This document shows, in pieces, positions 18,253 to 28,037 of a stretch of DNA of 64,000 nucleotides. Origin of the DNA: Paraburkholderia sp. IMGN_8. Its GTDB lineage: Bacteria > Pseudomonadota > Gammaproteobacteria > Burkholderiales > Burkholderiaceae. The position numbers and the translations under genes are program-made. Position 1 is the first letter of the stretch, and each line of letters opens with the position of its first letter. The stretch spans positions 2,294,001 through 2,358,000 of the forward strand of contig NZ_CP150900.1 in NCBI RefSeq assembly GCF_038050405.1, in the 5' to 3' direction. The notes under the pieces were generated by a model that worked only from the letters and a program-made list of their open reading frames with translations, made no database searches and was not told the origin of the DNA.

Positions 18253-18600
18253 ATGCGCTTCGAAGCATTTTCCTTTGGTTCCATCCGCATTGATGGCGTC
18301 ACCTACCAGCATGACGTGGTGATCGAGCACGGACAGGTTCGCAAACGCAAGAAGAACCCATCCAAGGCGTTCCGCGAGACCTTTGGGCACACACCGCTGT
18401 CATTGGCGGAGGACATACCCTGGAAATGCACGCGGCTGGTGATTGGTACCGGCACCGGGGCATTACCGGTAATGGAAGAGGTGAAGCTCGAGGCCCGGCG
18501 TCGGCAAGTCGAACTGCTGATCCTGCCGACAGCAGAGGCCATCGCCAATCTGAAGGAGCACCCTGACCAGGCCAATGCCATCCTGCATGTCACGTGCTAG
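18253..18600 (+). CDS. Mth938-like domain (DUF498) protein
   Basis: The 115-residue protein shows the DUF498/Mth938 pattern: FGSIRIDGVTYQHDVVI at the N-terminus, WKCTRLVIGTGTGALPVMEE in the middle and LLILPTAEAIANL near the end. The family has a compact fold of unknown biochemical role (NDUFAF3 in mitochondria is a relative). ATG 18253 has GGAG 6 bases upstream; GTG 18220 is possible. It stands alone, with the end in a Cys codon directly before TAG. Confidence 0.85.
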   Translation: MRFEAFSFGSIRIDGVTYQHDVVIEHGQVRKRKKNPSKAFRETFGHTPLSLAEDIPWKCTRLVIGTGTGALPVMEEVKLEARRRQVELLILPTAEAIANLKEHPDQANAILHVTC

Positions 18601-18856
18601 GCCATTTGGCGTGGTATGAATTTACATCGAAACTGAGCAGCATTTAGCCAGTTCACGTACGCGACGCACCAGCGCTCGCTGATGAGGTTCGCCTCGAGCG
18701 GAAAGTGGAGTCGCTTAAGTGCTGTGGTTTTCCCGGGTGAATATTGTTCGCCCGGGAGAGGCACGTAGAATGAGCGTCGGCGTGTCCGCCGCGTAACCGT
18801 GATCCCCGCACGACGAGCACCCAGCGCCCCCTGGCGGTAACTGAGTGAATCGATTT

Positions 18857-19966
18857 ATGAATCGCAGAAAAGCATTGCTCGCCTGCGCAAATGCCGGCCT
18901 GCTGTGCATGGCGCGCCCCAGTTTAGCGTCGAGATCGTCGCCTCGTGTGGTATTCCTCAACCCAGGCGAGGCCGTCGAGCGTGGCACCGGGCAGCATTGG
19001 CAACTGGTCGCCCAATTCATGGCCATCGCGGCGAAGACCTTCGATATGCAGTTGGAGGTACTGTACGCGGAGCGCGACCACCTGTTGATGCTGCGTCAGG
19101 CCGAAGAAGTCGCGCTACGTCCGGATGCGCCGGACTATGTCGTGATCGTCAACGAAAAGATGGCCGCGCAGCAGATGCTGAAGACGTTGGCGCGTTCATC
19201 CGCAAAGATCCTGCTTATCCACAACGACCTCACGCCCGGGCAGCGGCACGAGCTCGGCAACGAGCGGCAGCAGATCCAGAACTGGATCGGAACGGTGACG
19301 GCAAACGCCGCACGCGGTGGCTATCGTTTGATGGAATATTTGTATCGACGACTTGGCGAGAGCGGGGCGAAGGTGATCGGCATTACGGGAGACCCCAAAA
19401 CGCCCGTCTCGCAGGAGCGTGCGGCCGGCGTCGACGCATTCATCTCCCGGGCGCCGAACGCGCGCACCTGTCAACTGGTGTTTAGCGACTGGAGCTATGC
19501 CGACAGCAATCAAAAGGCGCGTGTGCTGCTTGCCCGGTATCCGGACGCGAATGTGATCTGGGCCGCCAATGACACGATGACACTCGGGGCTCTGAATGCG
19601 GTCAAGGCGTGCAACGCTCACGTCCTGATTGGGGGAGTAGGAGCCCTAAAAGAGGCGCTGGCTAACGTGGCCGACGGCAGTCTGGCGGCCATGGTGGCGG
19701 GCGACTATTTCATCGGCGCCTGGGCCATGGTCTTGCTGCACGACTACCATTGCGGCAAAGACTTTGCCGCTTCCGGCGGTGTTTGCCAGAAGCTCGACTA
19801 CCTGAGCGTCATCCATCATGACAATGTCGCTCGATACAATGAGGCAGTTTTCGGGCGCGGCCATACGCTCGACTTCGGTCCGTACTCAAAATACCTGTAT
19901 CCACGTCCTGGCTCATACGACTTCAGCATGGAAAAACTCCTGAACACCACGTCGAAGGTTTCCTGA
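18857..19966 (+). CDS. Periplasmic sugar-type binding protein coupled to a sensor kinase
   Basis: The 369-residue protein has a signal peptide with a twin-Arg-like MNRRKALLACANAG opening and cleavage near SLASRSS. The body is a type I periplasmic binding protein (PVVFLNPGEAVERG, an IGTVTANAARGGYRLMEYLY region, VIWAANDTMTLGAL), as used for sugars or autoinducer-2. No permease or ATPase gene lies nearby. Its TGA overlaps the ATG of the kinase gene (TGATG), so the two are translationally coupled and the protein probably presents a ligand to the kinase, as TorT does for TorS. GTG 18845 is an alternative start. Confidence 0.83.
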   Translation: MNRRKALLACANAGLLCMARPSLASRSSPRVVFLNPGEAVERGTGQHWQLVAQFMAIAAKTFDMQLEVLYAERDHLLMLRQAEEVALRPDAPDYVVIVNEKMAAQQMLKTLARSSAKILLIHNDLTPGQRHELGNERQQIQNWIGTVTANAARGGYRLMEYLYRRLGESGAKVIGITGDPKTPVSQERAAGVDAFISRAPNARTCQLVFSDWSYADSNQKARVLLARYPDANVIWAANDTMTLGALNAVKACNAHVLIGGVGALKEALANVADGSLAAMVAGDYFIGAWAMVLLHDYHCGKDFAASGGVCQKLDYLSVIHHDNVARYNEAVFGRGHTLDFGPYSKYLYPRPGSYDFSMEKLLNTTSKVS

Positions 19967-21783
19967 TGCGTTTGTCGCCACGGCTTGCGCGCTCGCTCAG
20001 TCTGCACACCAAGCTGATGCTCGCGCTCGTCGTGCTTGTTGCGCTTGTGGCCGGCACCTCCGCGTACAGTCTTGTCGAACACGAGCGGGGGCGCCGGCTT
20101 GTCGAACTGGAGGAGCGCGCCACGCGGATTGCCGATCTGTTCAGCCACTCGCTGGCGCAACCGCTGTGGAACGTCGATCGTGACGCAATCGACAGCCAGC
20201 TTGCGGCGCTTGCGCCCAATCCCGAGGTCGCGGAATTTACGGTTACTGCGGCGAACTACGGTACGGTTTCCACCGTGAAGGGGGCACGTGATGCGGACCC
20301 TGCGGACAGCGTGGTGCGCGTCAGGGCGATCGAATATGATCCGCCCGGTGCGGCGCCGCGGGAAAAGATCGGCGAAGTCCGCGTTGTGCTGACGAAGTCG
20401 GTCGCCGAGCAGGCGATCAGCAGCGCCCGCCGGGCCATTTTCGCGACCATGGCGATGGTTGTTGCCGCACTCTATGCCGCGACTTTCATCCTGCTCAAAC
20501 GGATGGTGCGCAGTCCGATCAATCGGCTGGAAGAAATGGTCGACCGGATCGCCGGCGGCGATCTTGACGCACGCTGCGCGGCGGAATCTGGAGATGAGCT
20601 TGGGCGGCTTGCTACGCGCGTGAATGTCATGGCGGACCGGCTCCGCGAATCGACGGCGTGCCTGCGCGAGAGCGAAAGAAAGTACCGCAGTATCGTGGAG
20701 AATTCGCTCGAAGGGATCTTTCTGCTGGATCGCCGCGGCCGGCTCAACGAGGCCAATGCGGCAATGGCGCACCTGCTCGGGTACGGCACGGCGGCCGACC
20801 TGATCGAGGCTTGGACAAACGATCCGGGCCGACGGCCGTTTTCGCCGGCGCAAACCGAGCGCCTGTTCGACATCCTGAGCACGCGCGGCGAAATTGCCGG
20901 CCTCGAACTGCAGTTACACCGGCTGGACGGCAAGCCGATCTGGGCTCAACTGAACGCACGTGGCGTGGCTGGCGACGATGGCGCCCCGCATTGCCTTGAA
21001 GGTCTGCTGACCGATATGACCGTCCGTAAGCACGCAGAGGAAGACCTGCGCCGCCATCGTGACCAGCTCGAACTGGAAGTCGGGGAGCGCAAACGCACCG
21101 AGCTCGAACTGCTGGCTTCGCGCGAGCAACTGCGCCAGCTGTCCGCGCACCTGGAGGCTGTCCGCGAGGAGGAGAGAAAGCGCATTGCAATGGAAATCCA
21201 TGATGAACTCGGCCAGTTGCTGACCGCGCTGAAAATGGACGTGTCGTTGCTGAAGATGCACCTGGCCGGAAATTCAATTGCAATCCGAAAAGCGGATGAG
21301 ATGCGCGAGCTGGTCGAGAAGACCATCCGGATCGTGCGCCATGTGGCGAGCCACTTGCGGCCCGCCGCGCTGAATTTCGGTCTTGCGTCGGCGCTGGAAT
21401 GGCTCGCCGAGGACTTCTCCAGACATACGCAGATCCCCTGTCATTTCCATATGAAGGGTGCGGAACCCAGCTTCACCGATCCGCGCGCAACAGCGATATT
21501 CCGCATCGTGCAGGAGTCGCTGACCAATGTGGCCCGCCATGCTGGCGCGTCGCGCGTCGACGTGATGCTGGTCAGCACCGAAGCGGGCTTCGAGTTGAGT
21601 ATCTGCGATGACGGAAGAGGTTTCGATATCGTTGCCGCGCGCGCCGGCTACTCGTACGGCTTGCAAGGGATGGCCGAACGCGCCCGCTTGATCGATGCCC
21701 GCCTGCATATCCAGAGCGAGCGGGGCGCCGGGTCGGTCGTGCGCCTTTGCGTTCAGGACGATTCCGTCACCTCTGAGTTCTGA
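19966..21783 (+). CDS. NarX/UhpB-type sensor histidine kinase with HAMP and PAS domains
   Basis: The 605-residue inner-membrane kinase has helices at about 16-36 and 156-177 around a 120-residue periplasmic domain, then HAMP (178-230), a PAS domain (236-355), a coiled coil (360-400) and a HisKA_3 dimer with His412 in MEIHDELGQ. The ATPase part shows ESLTNVARHA (N box) and DDGRGFD (G1). HisKA_3 kinases normally act on LuxR/NarL-type regulators, but none is encoded within reach. Its start overlaps the stop of the binding-protein gene, so the two products form a unit. Confidence 0.9.
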   Translation: MRLSPRLARSLSLHTKLMLALVVLVALVAGTSAYSLVEHERGRRLVELEERATRIADLFSHSLAQPLWNVDRDAIDSQLAALAPNPEVAEFTVTAANYGTVSTVKGARDADPADSVVRVRAIEYDPPGAAPREKIGEVRVVLTKSVAEQAISSARRAIFATMAMVVAALYAATFILLKRMVRSPINRLEEMVDRIAGGDLDARCAAESGDELGRLATRVNVMADRLRESTACLRESERKYRSIVENSLEGIFLLDRRGRLNEANAAMAHLLGYGTAADLIEAWTNDPGRRPFSPAQTERLFDILSTRGEIAGLELQLHRLDGKPIWAQLNARGVAGDDGAPHCLEGLLTDMTVRKHAEEDLRRHRDQLELEVGERKRTELELLASREQLRQLSAHLEAVREEERKRIAMEIHDELGQLLTALKMDVSLLKMHLAGNSIAIRKADEMRELVEKTIRIVRHVASHLRPAALNFGLASALEWLAEDFSRHTQIPCHFHMKGAEPSFTDPRATAIFRIVQESLTNVARHAGASRVDVMLVSTEAGFELSICDDGRGFDIVAARAGYSYGLQGMAERARLIDARLHIQSERGAGSVVRLCVQDDSVTSEF

Positions 21784-22076
21784 TTGCGTCAGGCGGAATG
21801 ACTTGTGCTGATCTCAACGGATCGCTACGGTGCAACGAAGCATCTGACGCACTCGATGCAGGAGGCTGATGTTCCAGCCAGGTGACGTTTGGTCGGGACG
21901 TGTTGGCTTATTGTCCCGAAGCACGACCGAAGAGCTTGCTTTCGATGCGTTTCACGCCGTCCCTCATATCACAGAAGCGCAGGTGATCAAGGGTTTATCC
22001 TGGGTCAAGAGGCTTGAAGAAGCACGTCGCGAATGCCGTTAAATGTACCAGATGGTTAACAAATTGGGGCGTTCGC

Positions 22077-23618
22077 ATGAAGTTGTCCACCAAGTTGCTG
22101 GCTCTGGTCGTCGCGGCCTTGCTCGGCGTTGTACTCGTTGCGGCAACCGCCGTTCAGACTGTACGCAGCTCGCTCGTCGACAGTCGGCGTGAACAGATCG
22201 TTATTCTTCTGACGAAAGCCGAGCATCTTGTCAATCACTACCGTGACCTGCAGTCGCGCGGCGTGCTGACGCGCGACCAGGCCCAACAAGCAGCCAAAGA
22301 CGTCGTCTCCCAGCTCAACGCGAACACGAAGAGCTACTACTGGGTCACTACGGCCGATGGCGTGAATTTGGTCCACCCGAATGCCCGGTTCATCGGGACC
22401 AGGGCTAAGGGCAATAAAACCACGACAGGGTTGACCGACAGCGAGGCTTACCGTGAGGGCATGGCGGCTTCGCATATTGCGCTCGTCGACGTACTCGTGA
22501 AGCGCACGCCGGATGCGGACCCGGAGCCGAAGTTGCAGGGCGTGGTTGCGATACCCGATTGGGACTGGTGGATCGGCACCGGCTTTTTCTATGACGACAT
22601 CAACGCAGCGTTCATGAAGCTCGTCATCGTTCTGGGTTCCATTGCAGCCGTCATCTTCACCGCGGTTGGCGCGATCGCATGGGCGGCGACGCGCGGCGTG
22701 AAGAGGGCGCTCGGCGGGGAGCCTGCCTATGCGACCCATATCGCCACGCAAATCGCGGGCGGCAATCTGGCCATCGAGGTTGAAGTGGGACGGGCGTTTC
22801 CGGGCAGCCTCCTATACGTGCTGAACGACATGAAGTCAAAGCTCGCGGCCATCGTGTCCGAGATCCAGTCGGCGAGTCATTCGATAGCAACGGGTTCAGG
22901 CGAAATCGCGCAAGGCAACCTCGATCTGTCCCAACGTACTGAGGAGCAGGCGGCGTCATTGCAGGAAACGGCCGCCAGCATGGAGCAGATTACGGCGACC
23001 GTTAAGCAGAACGCGGACAATGCAAGACAGGCGAACGGGCTCGCCAATGCCGCGACCGAGGCCACGGCGCGTGGGGGTTCCGCGGTACAGGAAGTGGTCG
23101 GGACGATGAAGCAGATCGAGAGCGAGTCGAAAAAAATCGCCGAGATCACTTCGGTTATCGAAGCCATTGCCTTTCAAACCAATATCCTTGCGCTCAATGC
23201 CGCTGTCGAGGCAGCACGGGCAGGCGAGGATGGGCGCGGTTTTGCTGTCGTGGCAGGCGAGGTCCGCGCCCTTGCGCAACGCAGTGCCGCAGCCGCGAAA
23301 GACATCAAGAGCCTGATCCAGGCGTCTGTGGCCAATGTCAGCGGCGGCACCCGGCTCGTCGAGGTAGCAGGTGGCCGGATGGCCGAGATCGAGCAGTCGA
23401 TTCGCCGGGTAACCGACATCATGGGCGAGATTTCCTCTGCGTCGGACGAGCAGAGCACTGGCATTGAGCAGGTCAGCCGGGCGGTGTCGCAGATGGATGA
23501 AGTGACGCAGCAGAATGCTGCACTGGTGGAGCAGGCGGCCGCGGCTGCGGCGTCGCTCGACGAACAGGCGGGGCGCCTGCGTTCTGTGGTGGCGGTATTT
23601 CGGGTGGCCGGACAATAG
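22077..23618 (+). CDS. Methyl-accepting chemotaxis protein with single Cache domain
   Basis: The 513-residue receptor has a first membrane helix ([18 protein letters not shown]), a periplasmic sCache_2 domain (region of [18 protein letters not shown] and [15 protein letters not shown]) that binds small carboxylates in known members, a second helix at about 190-210, a HAMP-like linker and a full signalling hairpin ([39 protein letters not shown]). ATG 22077 starts at the membrane anchor; the longer frame from 22014 adds 21 unconserved residues. It lacks a C-terminal CheR pentapeptide. Confidence 0.9.
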   Translation: MKLSTKLLALVVAALLGVVLVAATAVQTVRSSLVDSRREQIVILLTKAEHLVNHYRDLQSRGVLTRDQAQQAAKDVVSQLNANTKSYYWVTTADGVNLVHPNARFIGTRAKGNKTTTGLTDSEAYREGMAASHIALVDVLVKRTPDADPEPKLQGVVAIPDWDWWIGTGFFYDDINAAFMKLVIVLGSIAAVIFTAVGAIAWAATRGVKRALGGEPAYATHIATQIAGGNLAIEVEVGRAFPGSLLYVLNDMKSKLAAIVSEIQSASHSIATGSGEIAQGNLDLSQRTEEQAASLQETAASMEQITATVKQNADNARQANGLANAATEATARGGSAVQEVVGTMKQIESESKKIAEITSVIEAIAFQTNILALNAAVEAARAGEDGRGFAVVAGEVRALAQRSAAAAKDIKSLIQASVANVSGGTRLVEVAGGRMAEIEQSIRRVTDIMGEISSASDEQSTGIEQVSRAVSQMDEVTQQNAALVEQAAAAAASLDEQAGRLRSVVAVFRVAGQ

Positions 23619-23766
23619 GTTGCCGTCATCAGATGCATGAGCGCCGGGGTACGGATATCCTGACGCGTGAATCAATCATTCCCCACCGAGCGATCCGCCT
23701 CTCCCGACGGAAAGAACTATTTCGACGCCTTAGCATGGTTTCGTACGGGATCACACGGAGGCGGAG

Positions 23767-24156
23767 ATGACAACGGCGGAGAAATCCTTGCGCGTGCTGG
23801 TTGACAAGTGGTTTGGCGCGACAGGCGTACGTCTTGTGCGTGTTCGGCTTCGTCGTCTCCCGGGGGCCAACGCGGCACGCTGTATTTGCGTCGAGATCCA
23901 ACGACCAGCCGGTGCACTTACGGTGTTTTTCTTCCGTCACCACGATGGTAGCTGGCAAGTGTTTCCGCCGGAGACGATCCGGCCTGCTATGAGCCTTGAC
24001 CGGCTTGACGACAGGCGCATGCAGTCGAGTGCACTGGACATCTCACCGGATCTTTCACGTGCTCTTGAAGTACTCCGGGCCATGACCTTGCCTTCAAAGT
24101 CTTCGAGCACCTATTGCGGGCCGGAATCGACGCGCCATTTCGTGTCTTTCATATAA
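23767..24156 (+). CDS. Hypothetical basic protein, unknown
   Basis: The 129-residue frame begins behind GGAGGCGGAG (spacing 0-5), which supports translation. It is rich in Arg (VRLVRVRLRRLPG) and contains an aromatic strand pair (ALTVFFFRHHDGSWQVFPP). No known family is recognised. Base composition falls sharply towards AT after its stop, where the accessory region begins. Confidence 0.55.
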   Translation: MTTAEKSLRVLVDKWFGATGVRLVRVRLRRLPGANAARCICVEIQRPAGALTVFFFRHHDGSWQVFPPETIRPAMSLDRLDDRRMQSSALDISPDLSRALEVLRAMTLPSKSSSTYCGPESTRHFVSFI

Positions 24157-24194
24157 ATTACAACCTGGATTTTGTTTGTTGTTGATAATTTACA

Positions 24195-24470
24195 TTATGT
24201 AAAATTGATAAGGCGAAAAGATTGTGCTGCCCTTCGTCGTCGATAGTGCTCGTACGTAAAGTTGTCATGTAAGGCTACCCAATCGCGTCCCGAAAATGAC
24301 AATCCACGTTTTTCGTACTGCGCGGACAGCTTTACGTCTTTTTCGCGTTCCAGAAATTTCAAGCGCTTTGTGCGGATACTTTTGCGTAGTCGCAGCCGAT
24401 ACGTGCTCAATTCTGGCGCTCCATGCTGTCGCTGCTCATCGGTTTTTTCCGGATCCGGCTTTTCGAGCAT
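24195..24470 (-). CDS. Possible short gene overlapping the exonuclease 3' end
   Basis: A 91-residue frame starts at ATG 24470 inside the exonuclease gene and continues past it to 24195. The part outside the overlap is charged and protein-like (LEREKDVKLSAQYEKRGLSF, DWVALHDNFTYEHYRR), with lower GC. It has no recognisable family and no clear ribosome-binding site. It may be a real downstream gene read by coupling or an accidental frame. Confidence 0.3.
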   Translation of the reverse strand: MLEKPDPEKTDEQRQHGAPELSTYRLRLRKSIRTKRLKFLEREKDVKLSAQYEKRGLSFSGRDWVALHDNFTYEHYRRRRAAQSFRLINFT

Positions 24471-24939
24471 CCATCCAAGCCAACCATCCGCGGCGATATG
24501 CCCGGGCGTCAGCCAAAGCATGGTGAAGCCTTTGATCGGTTTCATAGTAAGCGGCGACAGACCGGTCATAGACCGTCGTATCGATCAACGGCCGCAGATC
24601 AAAATAGGCTGACGCCAGATTAACGGGACGTGGCGAACCGAGCAAACCGAGCAAGAAATTGAAGTCTGTTGCTGAATCGCACGCCACTTGCACCTTGCGT
24701 GGAGAATCTGCAAGCCACGCACGTAGTTCAGCCCGGGCTTGTACAGTTGCACGGCATGGGCCGTCGACAAGCGGCAGGACCTCTCGTTTTACGAATTCGG
24801 TGCAATCAGCTACGCGCCATGTATCAGCAATCTCCACGTAGAACTCACGCTTTCCGCCTTCTGTCACGAGCGCCAGACTTATGAGTTGCGGAGCGGCTTG
24901 CTCATATCCTGTGTACTCGGTATCTAGAAAGAGCAGCAT
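24436..24939 (-). CDS. 3'-5' exoribonuclease, Rv2179c-like (DEDD superfamily)
   Basis: The 167-residue protein opens with the DEDD exonuclease I motif MLLFLDTEYTGYEQ (Asp6, Glu8), has an internal ACDSATDFNFLLGLLG (motif II Asp) and ends with HHALADARAYRRGWLAWM, the H-x4-D motif III. Rv2179c-like enzymes trim RNA 3' ends. It stands alone in AT-richer DNA. A second, broken copy of its C-terminal half lies on the other strand at about 57826-57980, so the gene has been duplicated within this window. Confidence 0.8.
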   Translation of the reverse strand: MLLFLDTEYTGYEQAAPQLISLALVTEGGKREFYVEIADTWRVADCTEFVKREVLPLVDGPCRATVQARAELRAWLADSPRKVQVACDSATDFNFLLGLLGSPRPVNLASAYFDLRPLIDTTVYDRSVAAYYETDQRLHHALADARAYRRGWLAWMDARKAGSGKNR

Positions 24940-25704
24940 ATTTGGCGAGATTTTGCGTTTCCACAGCCCGGCGAAAGCATACGACGCATGTTCCTGTCAT
25001 CCGGGTGCCCTCTTCCCTATTCTCGGAATTCCCCAGGTGGCATGGTTTTACGCGTACTTTACGCTGACCATAGGTGTCGCGAACGCGGTATCAAAAGAGT
25101 TACGCTCCCGTATCCTATGCCCTCAACGAATCTCAGGAAATGACTCTGTACCTTGAAATCCAGGAGGAACTGGACGAGATCAAGGATGGCGTGGTCGGCA
25201 CGTGGCTTGACCTCAAAGGACTCTTTGCTTTCAAAGGGCGGCAACAACTCGGATCGCAGTGCGGCGTCAGCCATGGTCAGACCTCAGTCCGGCGAGGCCG
25301 GGCGAAGAGTTTACCGCGCCACCTTTGGTTTTCAGGAGGCAGTTTTGCCCGCCAATTCCGAAGCCCGCGCTAACTTGGAAGCGTGTATCAGGCCGAAAGC
25401 CGCTTGCTGACGGTGATCACATAATCTACACGCACCGGGGCGGTAACCTATGGCAAAGACGAGTCACTGCCAAAGAGGTCCGCTCGATCCAGCGTCGCGC
25501 GGCCGAGCACGATGGGCGCATCGTCACCATCGGACAATCCGGCAGGTTTCGGCGTGGACCAGCCGTTCGGATGACGACGTTGTGGGATGAGCGAGCGGCA
25601 ACTATTGGCCGAACCCGGAAGCCCAATCAAGCGGTCAGCCCTCCTTTCGCATCTGTCAAGCTGGGTGTAGCAGTTTGCCCGAGAACAGCGCCCCCAGAAG
25701 TAGC
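24940..25704. other. 765-base gap without a recognised gene
   Basis: Both strands have medium open frames at 25059-25373, including a 71-residue minus-strand frame starting MADAALRSELLPPFES, and a plus-strand frame at 25259-25756. They overlap antisense to each other, have no clear start signals and match no family I know. Probably decayed island DNA between the exonuclease and the next hypothetical gene. Confidence 0.4.
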
Positions 25705-26349
25705 TCAGTTTTGGATGTTTTCCTCGCAATCTTCCCAGTACCTCAGCGGGTCGTGATGTTGTGGATAGCGTAAGTTAAGCCACGCTGACAGCCTGGTCCA
25801 ATCTGGATGGTTGGTACCAGTTTGAGCAGACCAGGTCGACGACCTCTCAAGAATTTGACCGTTCCCGCGATCACGAACAAGCAAGCTGCCTAGTCCGCTT
25901 GAACTGTTCGCCTGTGCCTCAACCAGATACCGCGGCAGAATCCTGAGTTCAGCATCCTTGGCCCACCCGTATAAGGCGCGGACCACGCCGGACGGATCTC
26001 GCAACTCTATGGGGCCGCTTTCTGGGCGAACGGCGGTCCATCCTTCAGGAAACTCGGCGACAACCTCGTTTTTACCCTCCCTCACCCACTTCACGCGCCA
26101 TGCCCGCGCCATCGCCTCGCGCATGCGAGAGACCGACTCGTAGCCGGCCGGCAACTCGATCGCCATCGGAAGAGTAATGAGGTTGTCTTTCCAGAGTTTG
26201 GTTTCGTCGTCGACGCGCTCGACCACGTCGAATACCCCTGCTTCGAATGGGTTCTCGGGCCGGCTCGATACTCTCACGTTCCCTTCGGGCAGACCCTCGA
26301 AAAGGCGCTCGGCATCATGGCGGGTAAGTTTGGTCTTTCCTTTCTTCAT
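25705..26349 (-). CDS. Hypothetical protein, unknown
   Basis: The 214-residue protein begins MKKGKTKLTRHDAERLF, is soluble, rich in Trp and charged residues, and ends PLRYWEDCEENIQN. No domain is recognised. A GAGAGAGC precedes ATG 26349. It has no same-strand neighbours within 700 bases, which is common for island cargo genes. Confidence 0.6.
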   Translation of the reverse strand: MKKGKTKLTRHDAERLFEGLPEGNVRVSSRPENPFEAGVFDVVERVDDETKLWKDNLITLPMAIELPAGYESVSRMREAMARAWRVKWVREGKNEVVAEFPEGWTAVRPESGPIELRDPSGVVRALYGWAKDAELRILPRYLVEAQANSSSGLGSLLVRDRGNGQILERSSTWSAQTGTNHPDWTRLSAWLNLRYPQHHDPLRYWEDCEENIQN

Positions 26350-26759
26350 TGCTCTCTCTGCAGCAAAGTTGTCTCGCTAACGCCTAGCCCTAATGACTGA
26401 AGTCGGGCGCGACTTCCTCTCACGCGCGATTGAAGGCGCTCACGATCCTATTCTGCGCTATTCGCTTGTTCCCGGCTTGCGCGGCGGCAATGGCACGGCT
26501 TGTGCCGCGTCCCTGCGGCGGATATCGGATGGATCGATCCACGCCATGTACGACCGGACCACTCCCTTAGCTGCCCCTGGATGTGCAACCGGGTGACCGG
26601 CGGAAATGGGTCCGGCAAGCGCCGGTCGCGGACATCACGGGTTGTACTCATGAACCGCAAGCGCTGGCGGCCGGTCTGATCGCGGGTTTCTCAACGGCCG
26701 GCTGAACATGCCTTGCCAGCGGAGGTCCAACTTATTGTTGTCTTCGACAGGGTTGGGCC
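26350..26759. other. 410-base gap, nothing recognised
   Basis: Only short frames on both strands are present (longest about 70 codons). The right end must hold the start signal of the FIST gene. I see no transposon ends, hairpin or RNA gene here. Confidence 0.4.
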
Positions 26760-27944
26760 ATGTCCCGCGCTTCGTTTGTCCACGCTCACGCCGCCCACGC
26801 CGATTGGCGGGTGGCTCTCGCCGAGTGCCAGAGGCAAATTCAAACCCAAATTGCGGCCCGTGCGGCGCAGCTTGACGAATCCGCTCCGTTCACGCTCGGC
26901 TGGTGTTACGTGAGCGACTATTACGCACCCGCGTCCGAGGCGATCCTCGACGAACTGCACCGGGGTCAGCCAGGCGTCGCCTGGGTCGGTACGGTCGGTG
27001 TCGGTGTGGCCGCCAGCGGCATCGAATACATCGACGAACCGGCCCTGGTGCTGATGGTCGCGCCACTGCCACGGGAATCATTCCGGCTATTCTCCGGCCG
27101 GCAGCCACTGCCTGCGACATCCTCCGGGTTCGTGGCCCATACCGCGCTGGTCCATGCCGAGGGCAGCACGCCGGACGTGCAAGAATTGCTGCACGAACTG
27201 AGCGCCCGCACGACCACGGGTTATCTCTTCGGCGGCCTATCCTCGGCGCGAAACCGTCCGCTGCACATGGCGGATGGCGTGTTCACCGGGGGAATGTCCG
27301 GCGTGCTCTTCGGCCCCGAGGTCGGTCTGATCTCACGCGTGACGCAGGGCTGCCAGCCCATCGGGCCGGTGCGCACCATCACCCAGGCCCAACACAATCT
27401 GGTGGGCACGCTGGACGGCAAGCCCGCACTCGATTGCGTGTTGCGAGATCTTGGACTCGACCGGGATCTGCCAATCGATGCGTTGTCGCAGGCGCTGTCT
27501 ACCACCCTGGCGGGCTTGAGCACCGGCGCCGAGGACGTGCCGAAATGGCCTGGAAAGTTCGGCGCGGATACACTCGTGCGGCACCTGGTGGGCGTGGATA
27601 CCCAGCACCGGGTCCTGGCGATTGCGGATCGGGTCGAGCCCGGCATGCATCTGGCCTTTTGCACGCGCAACCCCGAGGCTGCCCGGGTCGATCTGGTGCG
27701 CATTGCAACGGAAATCCGATCGGAACTGGAAAGCGGCACGGCGGGGCACATGTCGGGCGCCCTGTATGTCAGTTGCTCGGGACGGGGCGGGCCGCACTTC
27801 GGAGCGCGGCATGCGGAGTTGCAGACGGTGCGAAATGCCCTAGGCGAGGTACCGCTGGTGGGATTCTTCGCCGGCGGCGAGATTGCAAGGAATCACCTTT
27901 ACGGCTACACCGGCGTATTGACGGTCTTTACGAGCCCGGACTGA
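26760..27944 (+). CDS. FIST-domain signal protein (FIST_N + FIST_C)
   Basis: The 394-residue soluble protein has the FIST N half (FTLGWCYVSDYYAPASEAIL, VGTVGVGVAASG, HELSARTTTGYLFGGLSSAR) and the FIST C half ending PLVGFFAGGEIARNHLYGYT. FIST domains are found in signal-transduction proteins and are thought to bind small ligands such as amino acids. It is followed by a lipase-like metallo-hydrolase gene (broken) 93 bases downstream. No kinase or cyclase is fused to it. Confidence 0.85.
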   Translation: MSRASFVHAHAAHADWRVALAECQRQIQTQIAARAAQLDESAPFTLGWCYVSDYYAPASEAILDELHRGQPGVAWVGTVGVGVAASGIEYIDEPALVLMVAPLPRESFRLFSGRQPLPATSSGFVAHTALVHAEGSTPDVQELLHELSARTTTGYLFGGLSSARNRPLHMADGVFTGGMSGVLFGPEVGLISRVTQGCQPIGPVRTITQAQHNLVGTLDGKPALDCVLRDLGLDRDLPIDALSQALSTTLAGLSTGAEDVPKWPGKFGADTLVRHLVGVDTQHRVLAIADRVEPGMHLAFCTRNPEAARVDLVRIATEIRSELESGTAGHMSGALYVSCSGRGGPHFGARHAELQTVRNALGEVPLVGFFAGGEIARNHLYGYTGVLTVFTSPD

Positions 27945-28037
27945 GGCTCCGGACGGTTCTGATTTTCGCCATAGCACGAAGAATATCCATACTGCGTTCA
28001 TCCACAACAGCCATTCGTACGCCGCCCTGACAGATTC

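Noticed and set aside
19816-20853. 345-codon minus-strand frame
   Set aside because: Antisense to the binding-protein and kinase genes; no start signal and no family.
24195-24569. Reading the 124-codon frame from 24569 as a full gene
   Set aside because: Its first 33 codons lie deep inside the exonuclease gene and have no start signal; only the part from 24470 is kept, at low confidence.
26903-28030. 375-codon plus-strand frame over the FIST gene
   Set aside because: It overlaps the FIST frame in another phase and is Arg/Gly/His-rich with no similarity, a typical high-GC shadow.
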